Assembly (NCBI RefSeq): GCF_000321225.1
Contig: NW_004450660.1
Location: forward strand, 1,705,509 to 1,769,508
Source: Odobenus rosmarus divergens
Taxonomy: Eukaryota; Chordata; Mammalia; Carnivora; Odobenidae
Direction of reading: 5' to 3'
Length of the DNA stretch: 64,000 nucleotides
Below are positions 45,901 to 57,554 of the stretch, piece after piece. The position numbers and the translations under genes are program-made. A model generated the notes under the pieces. That model was not told the DNA's origin. It searched no databases and saw nothing but the letters and a program-made list of their open reading frames with translations. How positions within the stretch are numbered: position 1 is the first letter of the stretch; the number at the start of each line of letters is the position of its first letter.

Positions 45901-46322
45901 TTTGCCAAATTAAAGCAACAGTTTTTCCTGAGATGATGAGGACTAATGCTAAAATGATGTCAGTGGGAAAGAAAGGAAAGGCCAATAGCAAGAGATGTTT
46001 CTCAGGTGTATTTAAAAGGCTTGTCAAATGAGTGGATTGGGGTGGGTGAGGAATAGAACAGGAAGGAAAAGGTCAAGAATGGCAATCGTGTTTTTAACTT
46101 GAGAAACCCTAGGTGGTGGTTGAGGTCAGAATATAGAAGGTGGAGATCTATTTCTGTCATGTTGTGTTTAAGGTTCCCACATACCAACCAGGTAGAGGCC
46201 TCTGTTAGAAATTAGTAATAAGAGTTTGGAGTTTGAGAAATAATAAAAATAATAAACACAGTTGTCAGTACAGAAATGGTCATTGAAGTCAAAAAGGAAC
46301 TTTAAAATGTGAATATGTAGAG
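45901..46322. other. Unassigned sequence
   Basis: No recognised repeat or coding signal. Confidence 0.45.
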
Positions 46323-46324
46323 CT

Positions 46325-46568
46325 GGTTTTCTCAGCTTTGGTGCTATTAACATTTTGAAGTGGCTAGTTCTTTGGAATGCTGGGGGGTGGGGGGCTAGCC
46401 TGTACCTTCCAGGATGTTGAGCTATATCCCTCACCTCCACCCACTAGATGTCAATGGCTCTTTACCCCTTTGTCAACAAACAAGGATGTCTCCAGATATC
46501 ACCAAAAGCCCTCCCCCATCCCCAGGGCAGGGAAGGTGGTGGAGACTGGTCCCTTGTTGAGAACCTCA
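46325..46568 (-). mobile_element. MER20-type hAT DNA transposon, antisense
   Basis: The plus strand follows the reverse MER20 order: 'ttttctcagctttggtgcta', 'ttaacattttgaagtggcta', 'atgttgagctatatccctca', 'ccactagatgtcaatggctc', 'gatgtctccagatatcacca', 'cccttgttgagaacctcagg'. Both termini are roughly present. MER20 copies are known as enhancers in some placental-mammal tissues; nothing here shows that this copy is active. Confidence 0.8.
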
Positions 46569-48282
46569 GGTGTGGAATAATGATGGTGGAGGGGGAAACT
46601 TGGGCAAATTATGTTCAGTTTCTGAATACATTAATTGCAAATAATCATAGAAGTAACATAGATGTTGTCATAAGAGGCATTCTGAAGCAGTCAAATGCTG
46701 AGCAAATGGTACTTATTATGATTAGCCAAAGTTGAAAAAATCCATGTGTGTTATAGGTGAAACGGTGGGATTTTGGGGAGCCTTTCTTGTCATAGGAGTG
46801 GTTTGGGTCATTACAAAGAATATTCATCCATCTTCACTAGCGTGGGCAGTTCCTCCTCACCTCACACACATGCTCAATTTCAGATGGCGAAGCCAAGGCT
46901 CCAAATCCTAAATTGCTCTTAGCCAAGGCTGCATTGGCCATTTAGCTGGGTGAAGTATTTTAAGTCCCTCTTGTATTCTCAGCTTCTCAATTCTTTCTGC
47001 TCCTCCTCTATCCCCAATAGGGCAAACTGATGCTAATGTCAGATAGCATGTCCACGGCTATTCATGAATCTTGGTTGTCATAATTGCTGAACATGAGATT
47101 TGTGATATCATATATCTTGGTGTTACTAGGAAATATTTTAAAAAGGCAAACAAAAACAAAGTCAGACCCTGGGTCCTGGTTTTCAACAGCAATAAATAAT
47201 TCCCTGTATTCTCTTTCACACTAGGCCCTTTTCCACATATAGTTCAGCTATATCTCAAAGGAGGGCCCTTAAAGGACCAAATGGCTCCTGTAAATCAAGG
47301 AACTTGCTGTAGAAAATAGCATAATCTCTATCTAGAAACTATTCCCCACAGCCTTTTGCCTTGGAGAATAATCATTAATGAAGCTGGAACATTGCTCTTC
47401 TTATTTTAAATCCGTTTCTCCTCTTGGATGTACCTGAAAGTTGTTGGTCTTTTTGTGTGTTTTTTGTTTGTCTCTTTATTTTTCTCCCCCCACTTCCCAA
47501 CCAAATAATCTCAAGGAGCAGAGATATACTGCCTGGAACTGAGAGTCACTGTTCACTCAACCAACAAAATCTGGCCTCCAGCTAAGGTCGAAGGCAACTG
47601 GCTGTGAGTGCCTCAACCTGTTGAACCTGCAAAGGCCCCACCTCCCACACCACTGGCCATCGCATGGAAAATTCCTGGGCACAGAAGGGTCAGCCTACGG
47701 ACAAGGAATCAGCCAGCCATGCTCCTCTGGGCACAAGGACCTTGGCGTCTGGCCAACCACTGTCATTAAAAGTGGGGGTTTTTATGTTAGTTTTTCTTAA
47801 GTTCATGTTTTGGGCAGCTTTTTATTATGATGTGATTTTTTTTCCCCCCCAAGGCCAGGCCTCCACCCTCACATCTTTGGTGGAATGTGTTAATAATTTG
47901 CTCTAGGGAGATGAAAGCCTCTTTGATACAAGTAGAATAAACACATGGAACACTGCTCAAAGGTCTAATTTCCACAATAGGAGCCCAGTTTGGGGACTGA
48001 GAATTGGACAGAGAGAACAGTCTCATTTCTGAATCACTTTTCTCCCCCAGTGTCCCTCCTTTGCCTCTGCAGCTCTTTCCTGACTTGTCCAGCTTAGGAC
48101 AATGCCGGCCTGTGCTCGAGGACTCTTCAGACAGTCGGCAGCCAACAAAGGCCGTCACTAACTGTTGTGGTAAATCCCTACACAAGTCCTGAAACAGACT
48201 GTAAAGGCAATTTCCTTCTGCATGGGGTTACTTTGTGTGAGCCAAGGATCTTTCTAAGTGCTAAATTAAGACTTGCTTCATG
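46569..48282. other. Unassigned unique sequence
   Basis: About 1.7 kb without a firm repeat. 47500-48180 is GC-richer; the overlapping frames 47664-47906 (plus) and 47787-48185 (minus, 132 codons) have low-information composition and no domain. Confidence 0.45.
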
Positions 48283-48284
48283 AA

Positions 48285-48400
48285 ATCATAACATATTAGA
48301 GTGGAAAAGACATCACTGAGTCCAACCTCTTCATTTTATAGATGAGGATGTGAATGCCCAGGAAGATTACATGACTTGTTTAGAATCACACAGGTCTTCC
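48285..48400 (-). mobile_element. Ancient MIR-like repeat
   Basis: 'aacatattagagtggaaaag', 'gagtccaacctcttcatttt', 'atagatgaggatgtgaatgc' and 'cttgtttagaatcacacagg' follow a well-known ancient mammalian repeat (MIR3- or L2-related). Strand and subfamily are tentative. Confidence 0.6.
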
Positions 48401-48473
48401 AAATCCCAGCATGGCTTGTCCTCAAGACTTGTGCTGTTATAGTCCCACGGTTCCCAAGGACGGGCAGAAGTCA

Positions 48474-48505
48474 AAACAAACAAACAAACAAACAAACAAA
48501 CAAAA
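48474..48505. repeat. (ACAA)n microsatellite
   Basis: About seven pure CAAA units. Confidence 0.95.
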
Positions 48506-48810
48506 ACCCTTTTCAGGATTTCTCTAACTGCCTCTTTCTGTGCCCATCACCATTCTGAGGTGCTTCTCCCACCAAACTCTGGACACCACCTCAGGAGCCC
48601 ATGAGCTCTCTAGAATCTCACTCAGTTGCTTGATCTCAGTGGTCTGGCATGCTGGAGGTGTCTTACTCATGGTTCTCCAAAGCCTGCATCCTACACCCTC
48701 AAGTCCCTGTTTTCTGAAGCCAAATGAATTCCCAAAAAGCCATCCCAGCAGATAGTGAGTCAATGTACTACGCATCTCAGACCCCAGGCAATTCATAGAA
48801 ATTCCTCTCC

Positions 48811-48832
48811 AAAAAAAAAAAAAAAGAAAGAA
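48811..48832 (+). mobile_element. Poly(A)-only retroinsertion with target duplicates
   Basis: An A15 run with GAAAGAA is flanked by perfect 14-bp direct repeats 'agaaattcctctcc' (48797-48810 and 48833-48846). This is the signature of L1-driven insertion in which only the poly(A) tail was copied. Slippage or tandem duplication is possible, but the exact duplicates around an A tail favour retrotransposition. Confidence 0.75.
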
Positions 48833-48846
48833 AGAAATTCCTCTCC

Positions 48847-49146
48847 ATTCATAGAAATTCATCTGAACATCCTGAAGCCAGCCTGGAGAAGACTTGAACA
48901 TGGCTGTGGTTAGTATGTCTTGGTGACCTTTGTACTTGAGGCTCTTTGAAGTTTTGTTTTGATATTCACTCATTGGTAGGTTTGAGTACTTCAGAGGAGT
49001 TGGTTTGAGGGCAACTCATAGTCTGGTGGAGAGTCCCAGTTAAGGTTTCCAGAGGCCAAGATCCAAGAAATGCTATCAACTATGCTTGACCTTATGAAGC
49101 TATGTAACCTCCCTGTGCTCTGCCTTCCCAACTATAAAATGGGGTT
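48847..49146. other. Unassigned sequence
   Basis: 49060-49150 has a possible MIR trace ('cttatgaagctatgtaacct', 'ctataaaatggggttaaaac'), cut by the next SINE. Confidence 0.45.
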
Positions 49147-49159
49147 AAAACCTGCTCTA

Positions 49160-49367
49160 GGGGCACCTGGGTGGCTCAGTCGTTAAGCATCTGCCTTCAA
49201 CTCAAGTCATGATCCCAGGGTCCTGGGATCGAGCCCCGCATCGGGCTCCCTGCTCCGCGGGAAGCCTGCTTCTCCCTCTCCCACTCCCCCTGCCTTGTGT
49301 TCTCTCTCTCGCTGTGTCTCTCTCTGTCAAATAAATAAATTAAAAATAAGTAAATGAATAAATCTTC
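49160..49367 (+). mobile_element. CAN-SINE, young, full length
   Basis: Head 'ggggcacctgggtggctcag', body with 'ctgctccgcgggaagcctgc', tail of AAATAAATAAATTAAAAATAAG type. Perfect target duplicates 'aaaacctgctcta' at 49147-49159 and 49368-49380. The insertion splits what looks like a MIR-like stretch ('aaaatggggttaaaacctgctcta...acaattctgaggattgatgtgaa' spread over both flanks). Confidence 0.97.
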
Positions 49368-49380
49368 AAAACCTGCTCTA

Positions 49381-52300
49381 ACAATTCTGAGGATTGATGT
49401 GAATCTAATTACACAATAGATATTAAAGTACTTCTTCAAGCAACTGGATAGAAAAGAGTCTTATTATTTATGGTGGGGTATTTTTCATCTAATAATCTTA
49501 TGGATTCATAAGCAATGGATAAATAGTCTTACTTATGGTGCCTATTTCATTAATGGCAGACACCTACTTCAAGCTTCATTCCATGCAGCACGAATTCATG
49601 TGTTTTTCTACATTATTATGATGACTTTTCTATGTAAAGGTCTGCAAGACTTTTTTTTCTGAGGCACCCAAATATCCACTTTTCAGCCACTTTGATCCAA
49701 AGGTTGTTCCATCATTTCCTTTCCAAAGCTTGAAACATGGCAGTAATCCTCTTCTCATCCAAATCGTGTAGCTTTGATCTTCATTATCTTAACATTCAAA
49801 ATATATAGATTTTTTTTTAACCATCAAAGTCATAAAATGTGTTTTGGCCCAGACACCTCAAGAGATTGAGTTTACTTATTCAGTTTCTCTGTCAGATTTT
49901 TCCTTTGTAGCCATTTCCCTGAGTGTCCTGAGGCCACATTCCTCAGATACGTCCTCCTCCTCAACTGCTCTCCTCCTTATCCCTCTCCCTCAACTCTGTA
50001 CACTTAGTCCTTTCTAGAACACGGAGGTCAAGGATTATTTGAGAAAAATCCCACTTATGGGCCAATTGTTTAATTCTTTATGGCTTCATTTCATCTCAAA
50101 AACAGCATTTAATTTGTGTTTCTAAATTGATACCGTTTCCAAAGTTGAAATGTCCCTGAGAAAAATCAGCAGTGCTTTTAATCCACTGGGAATTAGTGGC
50201 CTCTTGACCCCTAATACTTGGCAGCCATGACAGTTTGAAACTTCTGCCTGAAACTTCTTACTGAAATCAGCTCCTTGACCATTTATGTTCAACAAAATAG
50301 TAATACTTTTTATTCTGTCCCCGAATCGTACCCTTGCTACATGTGCTTTGAGAATAAACTTCCTTCCTCAGTTACCCCCATGGAGAAATGACCCACAACA
50401 TGCTGCTCTTCAGAGCCTCAGAAACCTAGGTGCTGAGGTGCCAAATAGGTAGGGAGAGCAAAAGTAAGTCACCAAGAATGCACCAGAGAGATAGGTAGCT
50501 TCTCTTCACCTAGCTGTGGAGTTGCCTTTGAAGCACTGGGAAAACCAGTCATTTTTATGTGTGTGCTGCCTCTACCTAAGCTGTGTACGCCAAGCTGCTA
50601 AGCAAAATGGTGTGTGGTTTCTAAATCCAACTCAGTGAACCTCAGGCTACCGATTAGCTTGAGATTAATTAGTGATGTCCCACAGAAACAGAGAAATCCC
50701 ACTGACCTCCAAAGAGGGTGTGTGAATTCATTCTTGCTTTTTAGCTTGCTTAAAAGAGACAAAGCATTCTGTAAAATGTTAACAAGGTCCAGCCTTGGGG
50801 ATTTACAACTGTTTACCCCGAACTGTTGCTCCCGCGGCTAGTATGTCTTGTCCCTTGCCCAAGTCCTGCCCTTGTCTCATCCTCCCCTGACCTGATACAA
50901 TACAAGAATGTCAATATGATGACCCTAATGATGGTCCCTTTGTGTTCATATCATTGCTTTTCACCCAAAGATCCTTCAGCACATAAACTCACAAAGCCAG
51001 GATCCCACTGACATCTGTATCAGCCTGCTGTGCTTCTGGAACGTGGAACACAGGCTTGTTAATTCATATGAGACTGATGATAGAATACATTTTTCCCGTG
51101 TGTGGCATTGCAGGAGTTAAGTGATTAGTGTGAGACCAGAGAGGGAATAAATTGTGGCAGAATTCAGCCTGTTTCACAGTAAGCTCTGTCTGTGGAGTTA
51201 TCTTCAGAAGTCACCCTCTGGTAAGCACCAGATAAATTCTGTTGATACTCACTATTAATTGATAACTAGCTGGGACTTTCCACTACAAGAAAATGGTAAA
51301 ACAATAGCATTCCTTTGACCTGTACTTTTCTTCTGAATCAAATTAATTCTGGGGCCAGCCCTTCGAGGCAGTCAAGTGCCTTCATTTGTTCAATATGAAT
51401 TTATTAAGTATCTGCTTCCTCTAGGGTCTCATATATGGGCAAACAAAAGTACCTTCTTGCAAGAAACTAGGTGTCTCACTGGAAAGAGAAAAGATCCAAA
51501 TGTGGAAATAATAGTTCCAGGCAGTACACAATTAAATGCCAAAACTGGTCGCTCACTTAATGGGTGCCGTGGGGTCCCCAAGAGAGAAGAATGAACGGGA
51601 GACAAAGAGGTCTGGGAAAATTCACAGAAGAGTGGACACATTTCTGGGATTTAATGAACGATTAAAACTTACACAGTGAGCTGGGGAACAGACCAGTGTT
51701 CTAGGCAGGAAGCACTACTGAACATACCACGTCTTTACAACAGCCTAAACAAAATTTGGGTAAGGTGAAACAGAAGAGACAGAGCCTAGTAGTGGGGGTC
51801 ACCTGACTGCTGGCCTGTGGCCAGGGAACTGGTGATCTGGTCTCTCTCTCAAGTTGGTCAGGGCCTGGTGCACTCCCAGGCTGAGCCACACTCTCCTCAG
51901 CAAGCCCGGCCTACCAACCCAAGGCCCTCTGAGTCTCTGTAGCATCTCCCATCCAAACCTAGCCGCTGCTTCATCATCCTTCGTGTCGCCACAGAGGGCC
52001 CCAGGAGGTTCACAGGCTTTTCACCCAGAAACCAGGGCACAAAACCTCAGGGCCTCCACTGCCTGAGTACTTTATACTGCAGACTGGTTTAGTGGCAGCT
52101 GGAAAGTTAGTTTCTTTCTGGGATCCTAAGAAAGTGAAAGCTAGCTTTCTTTGCCATCAGCCCTCCCTCTACCTATTCAAATACCTCCTAGGCCACAAAG
52201 GCTTTTTTTATCTGACTCTTCCCTGCCCCCACCCCCTGTCAGGAGCAGGACTCTCCCCCGGCATCCTATCACTCTCCCACCATAAAACAGCAAATTCATG

Positions 52301-53162
52301 GCCTTACTGTCCTGGAAGAATGATTCTTTTCTACCCCATGGGAAGAACCAATAGAGTGTCTGAATCTTGGTTTCTTAAAGGAGAAAGATAAATTGTTTTC
52401 TTGAAAATCTACTCTCAAGACAATAGCCTTAAAAATAAGTTCTATTTTGGACACCAGAAGCTGACTATTATCTGAGTTTTTATAATTGGAAAAGTCTTAT
52501 TTTTTTTTATCCAACTCCTCCCATTTCCCCACTCCCCCGCTGAGGCCCACTTACAAAGATACCACCACTTTTGAGCATGCCTAGTCAAAAGGAGAAAATA
52601 AAGAAGTCCAAAAGCAAGAAAATAGCACATTCACATTTTCCAGAGTTTTAAATGACATATGGAAGGAAAGTTAACAAGATTTCTTAAACTAATCCAGCCC
52701 CAGTGAGATTTCTGAGACATGGAAACTTGGTCTACCTAGTCATCCAAACACCTAAGTGTTTGTTTTCTGTAACATGAAAGCTACATAGGAAATTATGCAA
52801 ACCATTTGGAAAGAACATGTTCCTTCAGCAGAATGGGCCCTTTCCTTTCCAGATCTAACTTTTGCTTTTAGGTAACTTGTTTATGTTCCAAAATACCTTC
52901 AGTGTTAGGAGCACAATAGCCATCAAGACTTATTTTTAGATAGCACCACCCTATATTCTGAGACTCTTTTCACTCTGCTTTACCAAGAGATCTTATCTAT
53001 TACATTTAATCTGTCCACAGACTACACAAACACCTGATTCACAGCCCTTTGGCAGTTACTGGTCTAGTGGTGACCACAATCTATAGAAAATTTTAATGAA
53101 TCATAATTGAGTCTCTGAAATATGTAGGCCTCTACATAAAATTCAGTTCAGACTAATCAACT
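49381..53162. other. Longest repeat-poor unique stretch of the window
   Basis: About 3.8 kb with no recognised mobile element beyond weak traces. Segments 50590-50900 and 51830-52080 are GC-richer with scattered CpGs ('ctcccgcggctagtatgtct' near 50829). Open frames at 51376-51594, 51854-52066 and 52092-52391 (99 codons) have no domain, signal peptide or splice-site support that I can see. Conserved non-coding DNA is possible; comparison with other mammals would decide. Confidence 0.45.
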
Positions 53163-53527
53163 GCCATGGGTTGAACTGTGTCCCCCACAAAATTCTTATG
53201 TTGAAGTCCTAACTCCCAATGTGACTGTAGTTGGAGATAAAGCTTTTAGGATGTAATTAAGGTTAAATGAGGTCAAAAGGGTAGGGGTCCTATTCTGATA
53301 AGATTGGTAGCCTTACAAGGCTCTCCTTCCTGCCTTTCACATGTAAGAAGGAAAGGCCCTGTGAGAACACAGTGAGAAGGCAGCCATCTACAAACCAGGA
53401 AGAAAGCCCTCATCAGACCCTGCTAGAACCTTGATTTGAACTTTCCAGCGTCTAGAACTGTGAGTAAATAAATTTATGTTGCTTAAGCCATCCAGCCTGT
53501 GGTGTTCTGTGGCACCCAGACTAATAC
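53163..53527 (+). mobile_element. MaLR (MST/MLT1A-type) solo LTR
   Basis: Complete LTR in sense: start near 'tgccatgggttgaactgtgt', then 'cccaatgtgactgtagttgg', 'aattaaggttaaatgaggtc', 'agaacacagtgagaaggcag', 'ctagaactgtgagtaaataa' (containing the AATAAA-type signal) and end near 'cccagactaatacac'. No internal ERVL sequence or second LTR follows, so it is a solo LTR. Old, with no coding capacity. Confidence 0.92.
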
Positions 53528-53565
53528 ACTAATCAACACGCAGGATAAGAAAGTTTGTTCAGGAC

Positions 53566-53594
53566 AGAAAGAAGGAAGGAAGGAAGGAAGGAAG
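53566..53594. repeat. (GAAG)n microsatellite
   Basis: About six GAAG/GGAA units on the purine strand. Confidence 0.95.
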
Positions 53595-53646
53595 AGAAAG
53601 TTTTATTCAGCATCATCTTCAAAAATGGTCTTAAATACCATATTAG

Positions 53647-53648
<2 letters not shown>

Positions 53649-53681
<33 letters not shown>
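53649..53681. repeat. (GT)n microsatellite
   Basis: About 16 pure GT units, one of the longest in the window; likely polymorphic. Two open frames through it are repeat artefacts. Confidence 0.95.
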
Positions 53682-53684
<3 letters not shown>

Positions 53685-54077
53685 AAGATATTTTATTTTG
53701 CTCTGAAGTATGCTCCTGGATTTGTAAACATGTTTACTGAGAGTAAACTGTCGGTGGTTTCTGCATGTTTATTTTGATTGACTGTCGGAACACAGCAGTT
53801 TCTGGAATAGAGCTGGCGAGTACGTACTAGCCTAGTATCAAGTGTTGCTACAGCTTTTTTGCAAATCATCTCTACGAACTTTAGATAATTTGGGTTAAAA
53901 TATAAGGAATACTGTGGGTTACTCTTAGATAGGATGTTGATAGTAAAGAGGCTCATTCATTTATTTTAAAAAGAAAGAGGTAGCAATTGGGGCAATTAGA
54001 AAGGGAGTTCTTTCCTTGTTTCTAGTTTTTTAAAAAAGCATGTATATGGTTGTACGTTTAGTTGGAACTAATACCTT
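53682..54077. other. Unassigned sequence
   Basis: Nothing recognised. Confidence 0.45.
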
Positions 54078-54495
54078 TAGCTGCTTTACCTCTAGTAAGC
54101 CTCACAACAACCTGAGGAGGCAGATACTATGCTGCCTCTGCCACTTTCTATTCACATGACCTTAGGCAAGTACTTTAAACTGGTTTTGCCTCAGGTTCCA
54201 CACTTGGAAAATGGGGACAATATTAATACCTTTCTGTAAGGTTGTGAAGATTACATGCAGTAATATATGTAAAGTCTATAGAACAATATCTGGTATAGAG
54301 TATCAGCTCAATCAGTGGTAGGCATGTCAGCATTATCATTACTATTATTTTTATTATAATGGTTATGTTATAGATCTGAAAGATAAGTCTCAGAGCAATC
54401 AAGGGTCCTGCCTGAAATCACGTAGCTAGTAGATGACAGATCCAAGGTTCAGATCCAGATCCATCTGATGTCCAAGTCCGTGCTCCACATTGCCC
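54078..54495 (-). mobile_element. MIR SINE, antisense, split by another MIR
   Basis: The left part (54078-54130: 'agcctcacaacaacctgagg', 'aggcagatactat') and right part (54352-54495: 'ataagtctcagagcaatcaa', 'gaaatcacgtagctagtaga', 'gttcagatccagatccatct') are adjacent in the MIR consensus. A second MIR in the opposite orientation lies between them. Confidence 0.85.
54131..54350 (+). mobile_element. MIR SINE nested in another MIR
   Basis: Sense MIR: 'ctgcctctgccactttctat', 'catgaccttaggcaagtact', 'acacttggaaaatggggaca', 'gtaaggttgtgaagattaca', 'atctggtatagagtatcagc'. It splits the antisense MIR, so it is the later of the two insertions. Confidence 0.88.
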
Positions 54496-55688
54496 ACCAT
54501 CTTACCCTGTCTCCAGCCAACTGGACATGGGCACTGTGCTCTTTCTTACGAACACAGAGCTGAAGAATACTCAGTTGACTAGAACTCCTGTCTTATTCAG
54601 CAGAGGAGTCCTTGCTTATTGGACAAGAGCTGGGCCTTTCCTTTCAGGGGTCAGCAGCTTGGGTCACTGCCTCAGAGCAGCAGTGCAGAGCTGCCTTAAT
54701 CTTTCTCTGTCTGGCTTGCAGCCTCCCTTCTCCTCACCCCACCTCCTGGATGCTGATAAATCAAAGCAATAGCAACAAAATGGAAAGACTAAATACACAT
54801 TTCTTTAAGGATCATATGAGAGGGGATTTTTCTTTTTCATTAAACATTTGATAACAACATCTTAGGCTTTTTGATGTTACTTTCCCATATTTTGGACTGG
54901 ATGAAAGTATGTGACTCATAGAAATGACCATGGGAGGAAAAGCAAATGAGTCACCTTGCCCAGCCCATCTGGAGCTTCCCGTGGCCGTGCCCCTGGGAGC
55001 AGTGTCCCTGAGGGCCAATCCAGCCAGCACTCCTCATGCAGCAGTGGGGGCTGCATAGGACAGGGGTTTCTTCCGGAGACACTGGAATCTCAGAAAAGGA
55101 GTGAGTCAGGGAAAGTTAAACATCAGGGCCTGAAGGAGTTACCCTGTAACTTTTCCAAAAAACATTTACTGCTATCAGCTTAGAGGTTTCTTGTCCATGT
55201 TTCATCACTTCCAATTCCCAGGTACACCCCCACGGCAGAACTCTCTCTCCTCAGTGCCATACGCACTTCAAAGAGTTGCCGTCCATGGTACCCTCCTGCC
55301 CTTTTGAGCAAGCTCAAGGCACTTAGATTTGTGTATCTTTCCAACAGATAAATCTCTGTTCCCTTTATTGTTTTTATTGCTCTTTTGGAATCTGTCCAGC
55401 ATGTATCCTTCTGGTACCAAGGTGCCCTGGTTAAGCCCACACTCCTGGCCTCGGTGTCTGGGAGTTGGAGAGAGAATTGCTACATCCCTCAGCCCACTTT
55501 GCCTCAGGTCTTTTGAAACTTCCTCCTTTTAGTCATCTAGTGAGGCAACCACATGTAAAAACCTAAGCTGCTGTCCATTTTTGTGCAACCTGAGTCTCTC
55601 TCTTGGTGTGCTGTTTCTCTATTCATGCCTTGTTTTTCTCAGTTCTAACTTTCATGCCTGGGAGACCTTGAACTTGAACTCCTGCAGC
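54496..55688. other. Unassigned, partly GC-rich unique sequence
   Basis: No recognised repeat. 54940-55080 is GC-richer. Overlapping open frames (54527-55183 plus, 54812-55030 and 55180-55440 minus) carry no domain. Confidence 0.45.
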
Positions 55689-55689
55689 C

Positions 55690-55815
55690 CCAATTATTTA
55701 GCTTATGGACTTTGGGCAAGTTGATCAGTCTGTCTGAGCCTTAGTTTCCTCATCTGGAACAAGAAGATAATAATTCCGATTTCCTGGCATTGGGTGAGAA
55801 TTTATAGCTGGGTGA
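55690..55815 (+). mobile_element. MIR SINE core
   Basis: 'atggactttgggcaagttga', 'ctgagccttagtttcctcat' and 'aagaagataataattccgat' mark the MIR core in sense. Confidence 0.85.
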
Positions 55816-57552
55816 GTTAGGACCATGCTGGTCCTCTCCAGTGGGCTTCTTGCAGCCCACATCATCCAATAACTTATTTTTCTCCAGGGACAATTCCCCT
55901 TGATAGTCACTCGAGGTGATTTTTAAAAAAAAAAATTCTACTCATTTTCTCTCAGAAGAGATATTTTTTTCTGTCTTTACCAGGATTTGTGATTATGCTA
56001 TTTCTTTATTCCCTGATACCAACGGCTGACTTAAGTCTAAAATTGAACCAGTAGCTTATTCCTTTCACCCAAATCAAGAATAAAAATGAAAAATAATGTC
56101 AATTCTTTTGTTGGTGTTTTTACAAATCCACTTCAGACTTCTCTCTCACAGAATTTATGCAACTTCTATATAAATGCAGACATGTGAATTGAAAAGCAAT
56201 AAAAAAGCTGCCATTACATGCACGAGTAAATTTACCAGGAACATTAAAACCCTCAGGTGACTTAAAAAATAATTCTTTAATCTCTGCTCAGTTAAGAAAA
56301 AAGCAAACAAAAGATATAAAGCTCTCACTGTAATGTTGTACTTTCATTTTGTGAGTGTTAATTTGCCTTAGGGATGTTGATTTTTTTTTTACCTGTCCAG
56401 GGTATTAAGAGATAATTTCTTTGTAGACAATTTGCCTGATTTTAAGTTTGATAATCTATTTCCTTCTTTTTAGAATGACAGACAGACTTCTAACACTCAA
56501 CTCTTAGATATTTGTGCAGAGTTCTCCAAAGAAACAAAGCAGTTATAACTATCATTTAAAATTCACCCAACAATCTCTCCTTCCCAGTAGGTTAATATTC
56601 CAAATGTCAACTGTGGAACAATTTCAAATTCAACTAAAAGAAACCCTACAAAGGAGCTGTATTGGGATCTCTCTTTTATTTAAGGTGGGTTTTGTTTTGT
56701 TTTGTTTAATTTTGTTTTTATAGCTACACACCAAATCTACCCTACCTCACTCCCCTCCCCCAAATAGCCAATGGTCAACAACCCTAAAGTAGGTTATATT
56801 TCTGTAAACTGTTCTGCTATCAACCCAAGGACCGTTCTGTTGCTTGAGGCCTGCTTTTCTGTAAAGTGCTCTTAGTCCATAAAAACGATTTTAAGATTAC
56901 AAGCCCAGCAAGCATTAATCCTAGGAAGAAATAGGAAAGCAAAGTTTTCACATTCAACAGCCAGTGTTCTGGATAGATTATCATCCCTATTCAGACTATG
57001 AATTATGACTAACCAAATGATTAGGCTAAAAATAAAATATGTATCTCAATTCTTTCATAATTAGACCATTACTTCTGTGGAGAAAGGGAGTTTCAGATAG
57101 AATTGGCTAGTAGTTTTCACCATGATTGAAGTATAGTCTAACAACTGCTGACCCAAATCCATCTATTGAAGTCAATTGTTGTTATTAACATATTAATGAC
57201 AAGATATAAAATATCGAAAAGATTAAATCATTATGCAGACCAGAGAAAGCAGGTGTAAGCCACTTCGGAGGCCAGGCAGCTGAGTGAGTGAAGCAGGCTG
57301 GAGGGTGAACTGGAGAGCTGGCCTCTGGGTAAGGGGACAGCTGTTACTTTATCCAGTGATTTCACGTCAAGTGGAAATGCAGGTCCTTCTGATTTTTTGA
57401 AGAACCACAAAATAAGAGATTTTTTTTTTTTTTTTAGTGTGAACTCTGCTTATATTCAAATTTTTAAGCTAATTTGAATTTTTAAAGGATTCACTACCAG
57501 CCCAAAGGAACCAGAGCTGGGGATAACATTCAGCTTCCGTGCTGCTAATATG
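55816..57552. other. Unassigned AT-rich unique sequence
   Basis: About 1.7 kb without a firm repeat except T runs (57420-57436). Short open frames lack features. Confidence 0.45.
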
Positions 57553-57554
57553 TG

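Noticed and set aside
47787..48185. 132-codon minus-strand open frame
   Set aside because: No recognisable domain or start context, overlapping frames on both strands, and no splice or polyadenylation support seen.
48524..48973. 149-codon minus-strand open frame
   Set aside because: It runs through the poly(A)-only insertion (the phenylalanine run) and has no domain; the tail insertion alone joins the two halves.
53163..53527. Possible intact provirus at the MaLR LTR
   Set aside because: Only one LTR is present; no internal gag/pol-like sequence or second LTR nearby.
53499..53777. Open frame with a Val-Cys repeat
   Set aside because: It is translation of the (GT)n microsatellite.
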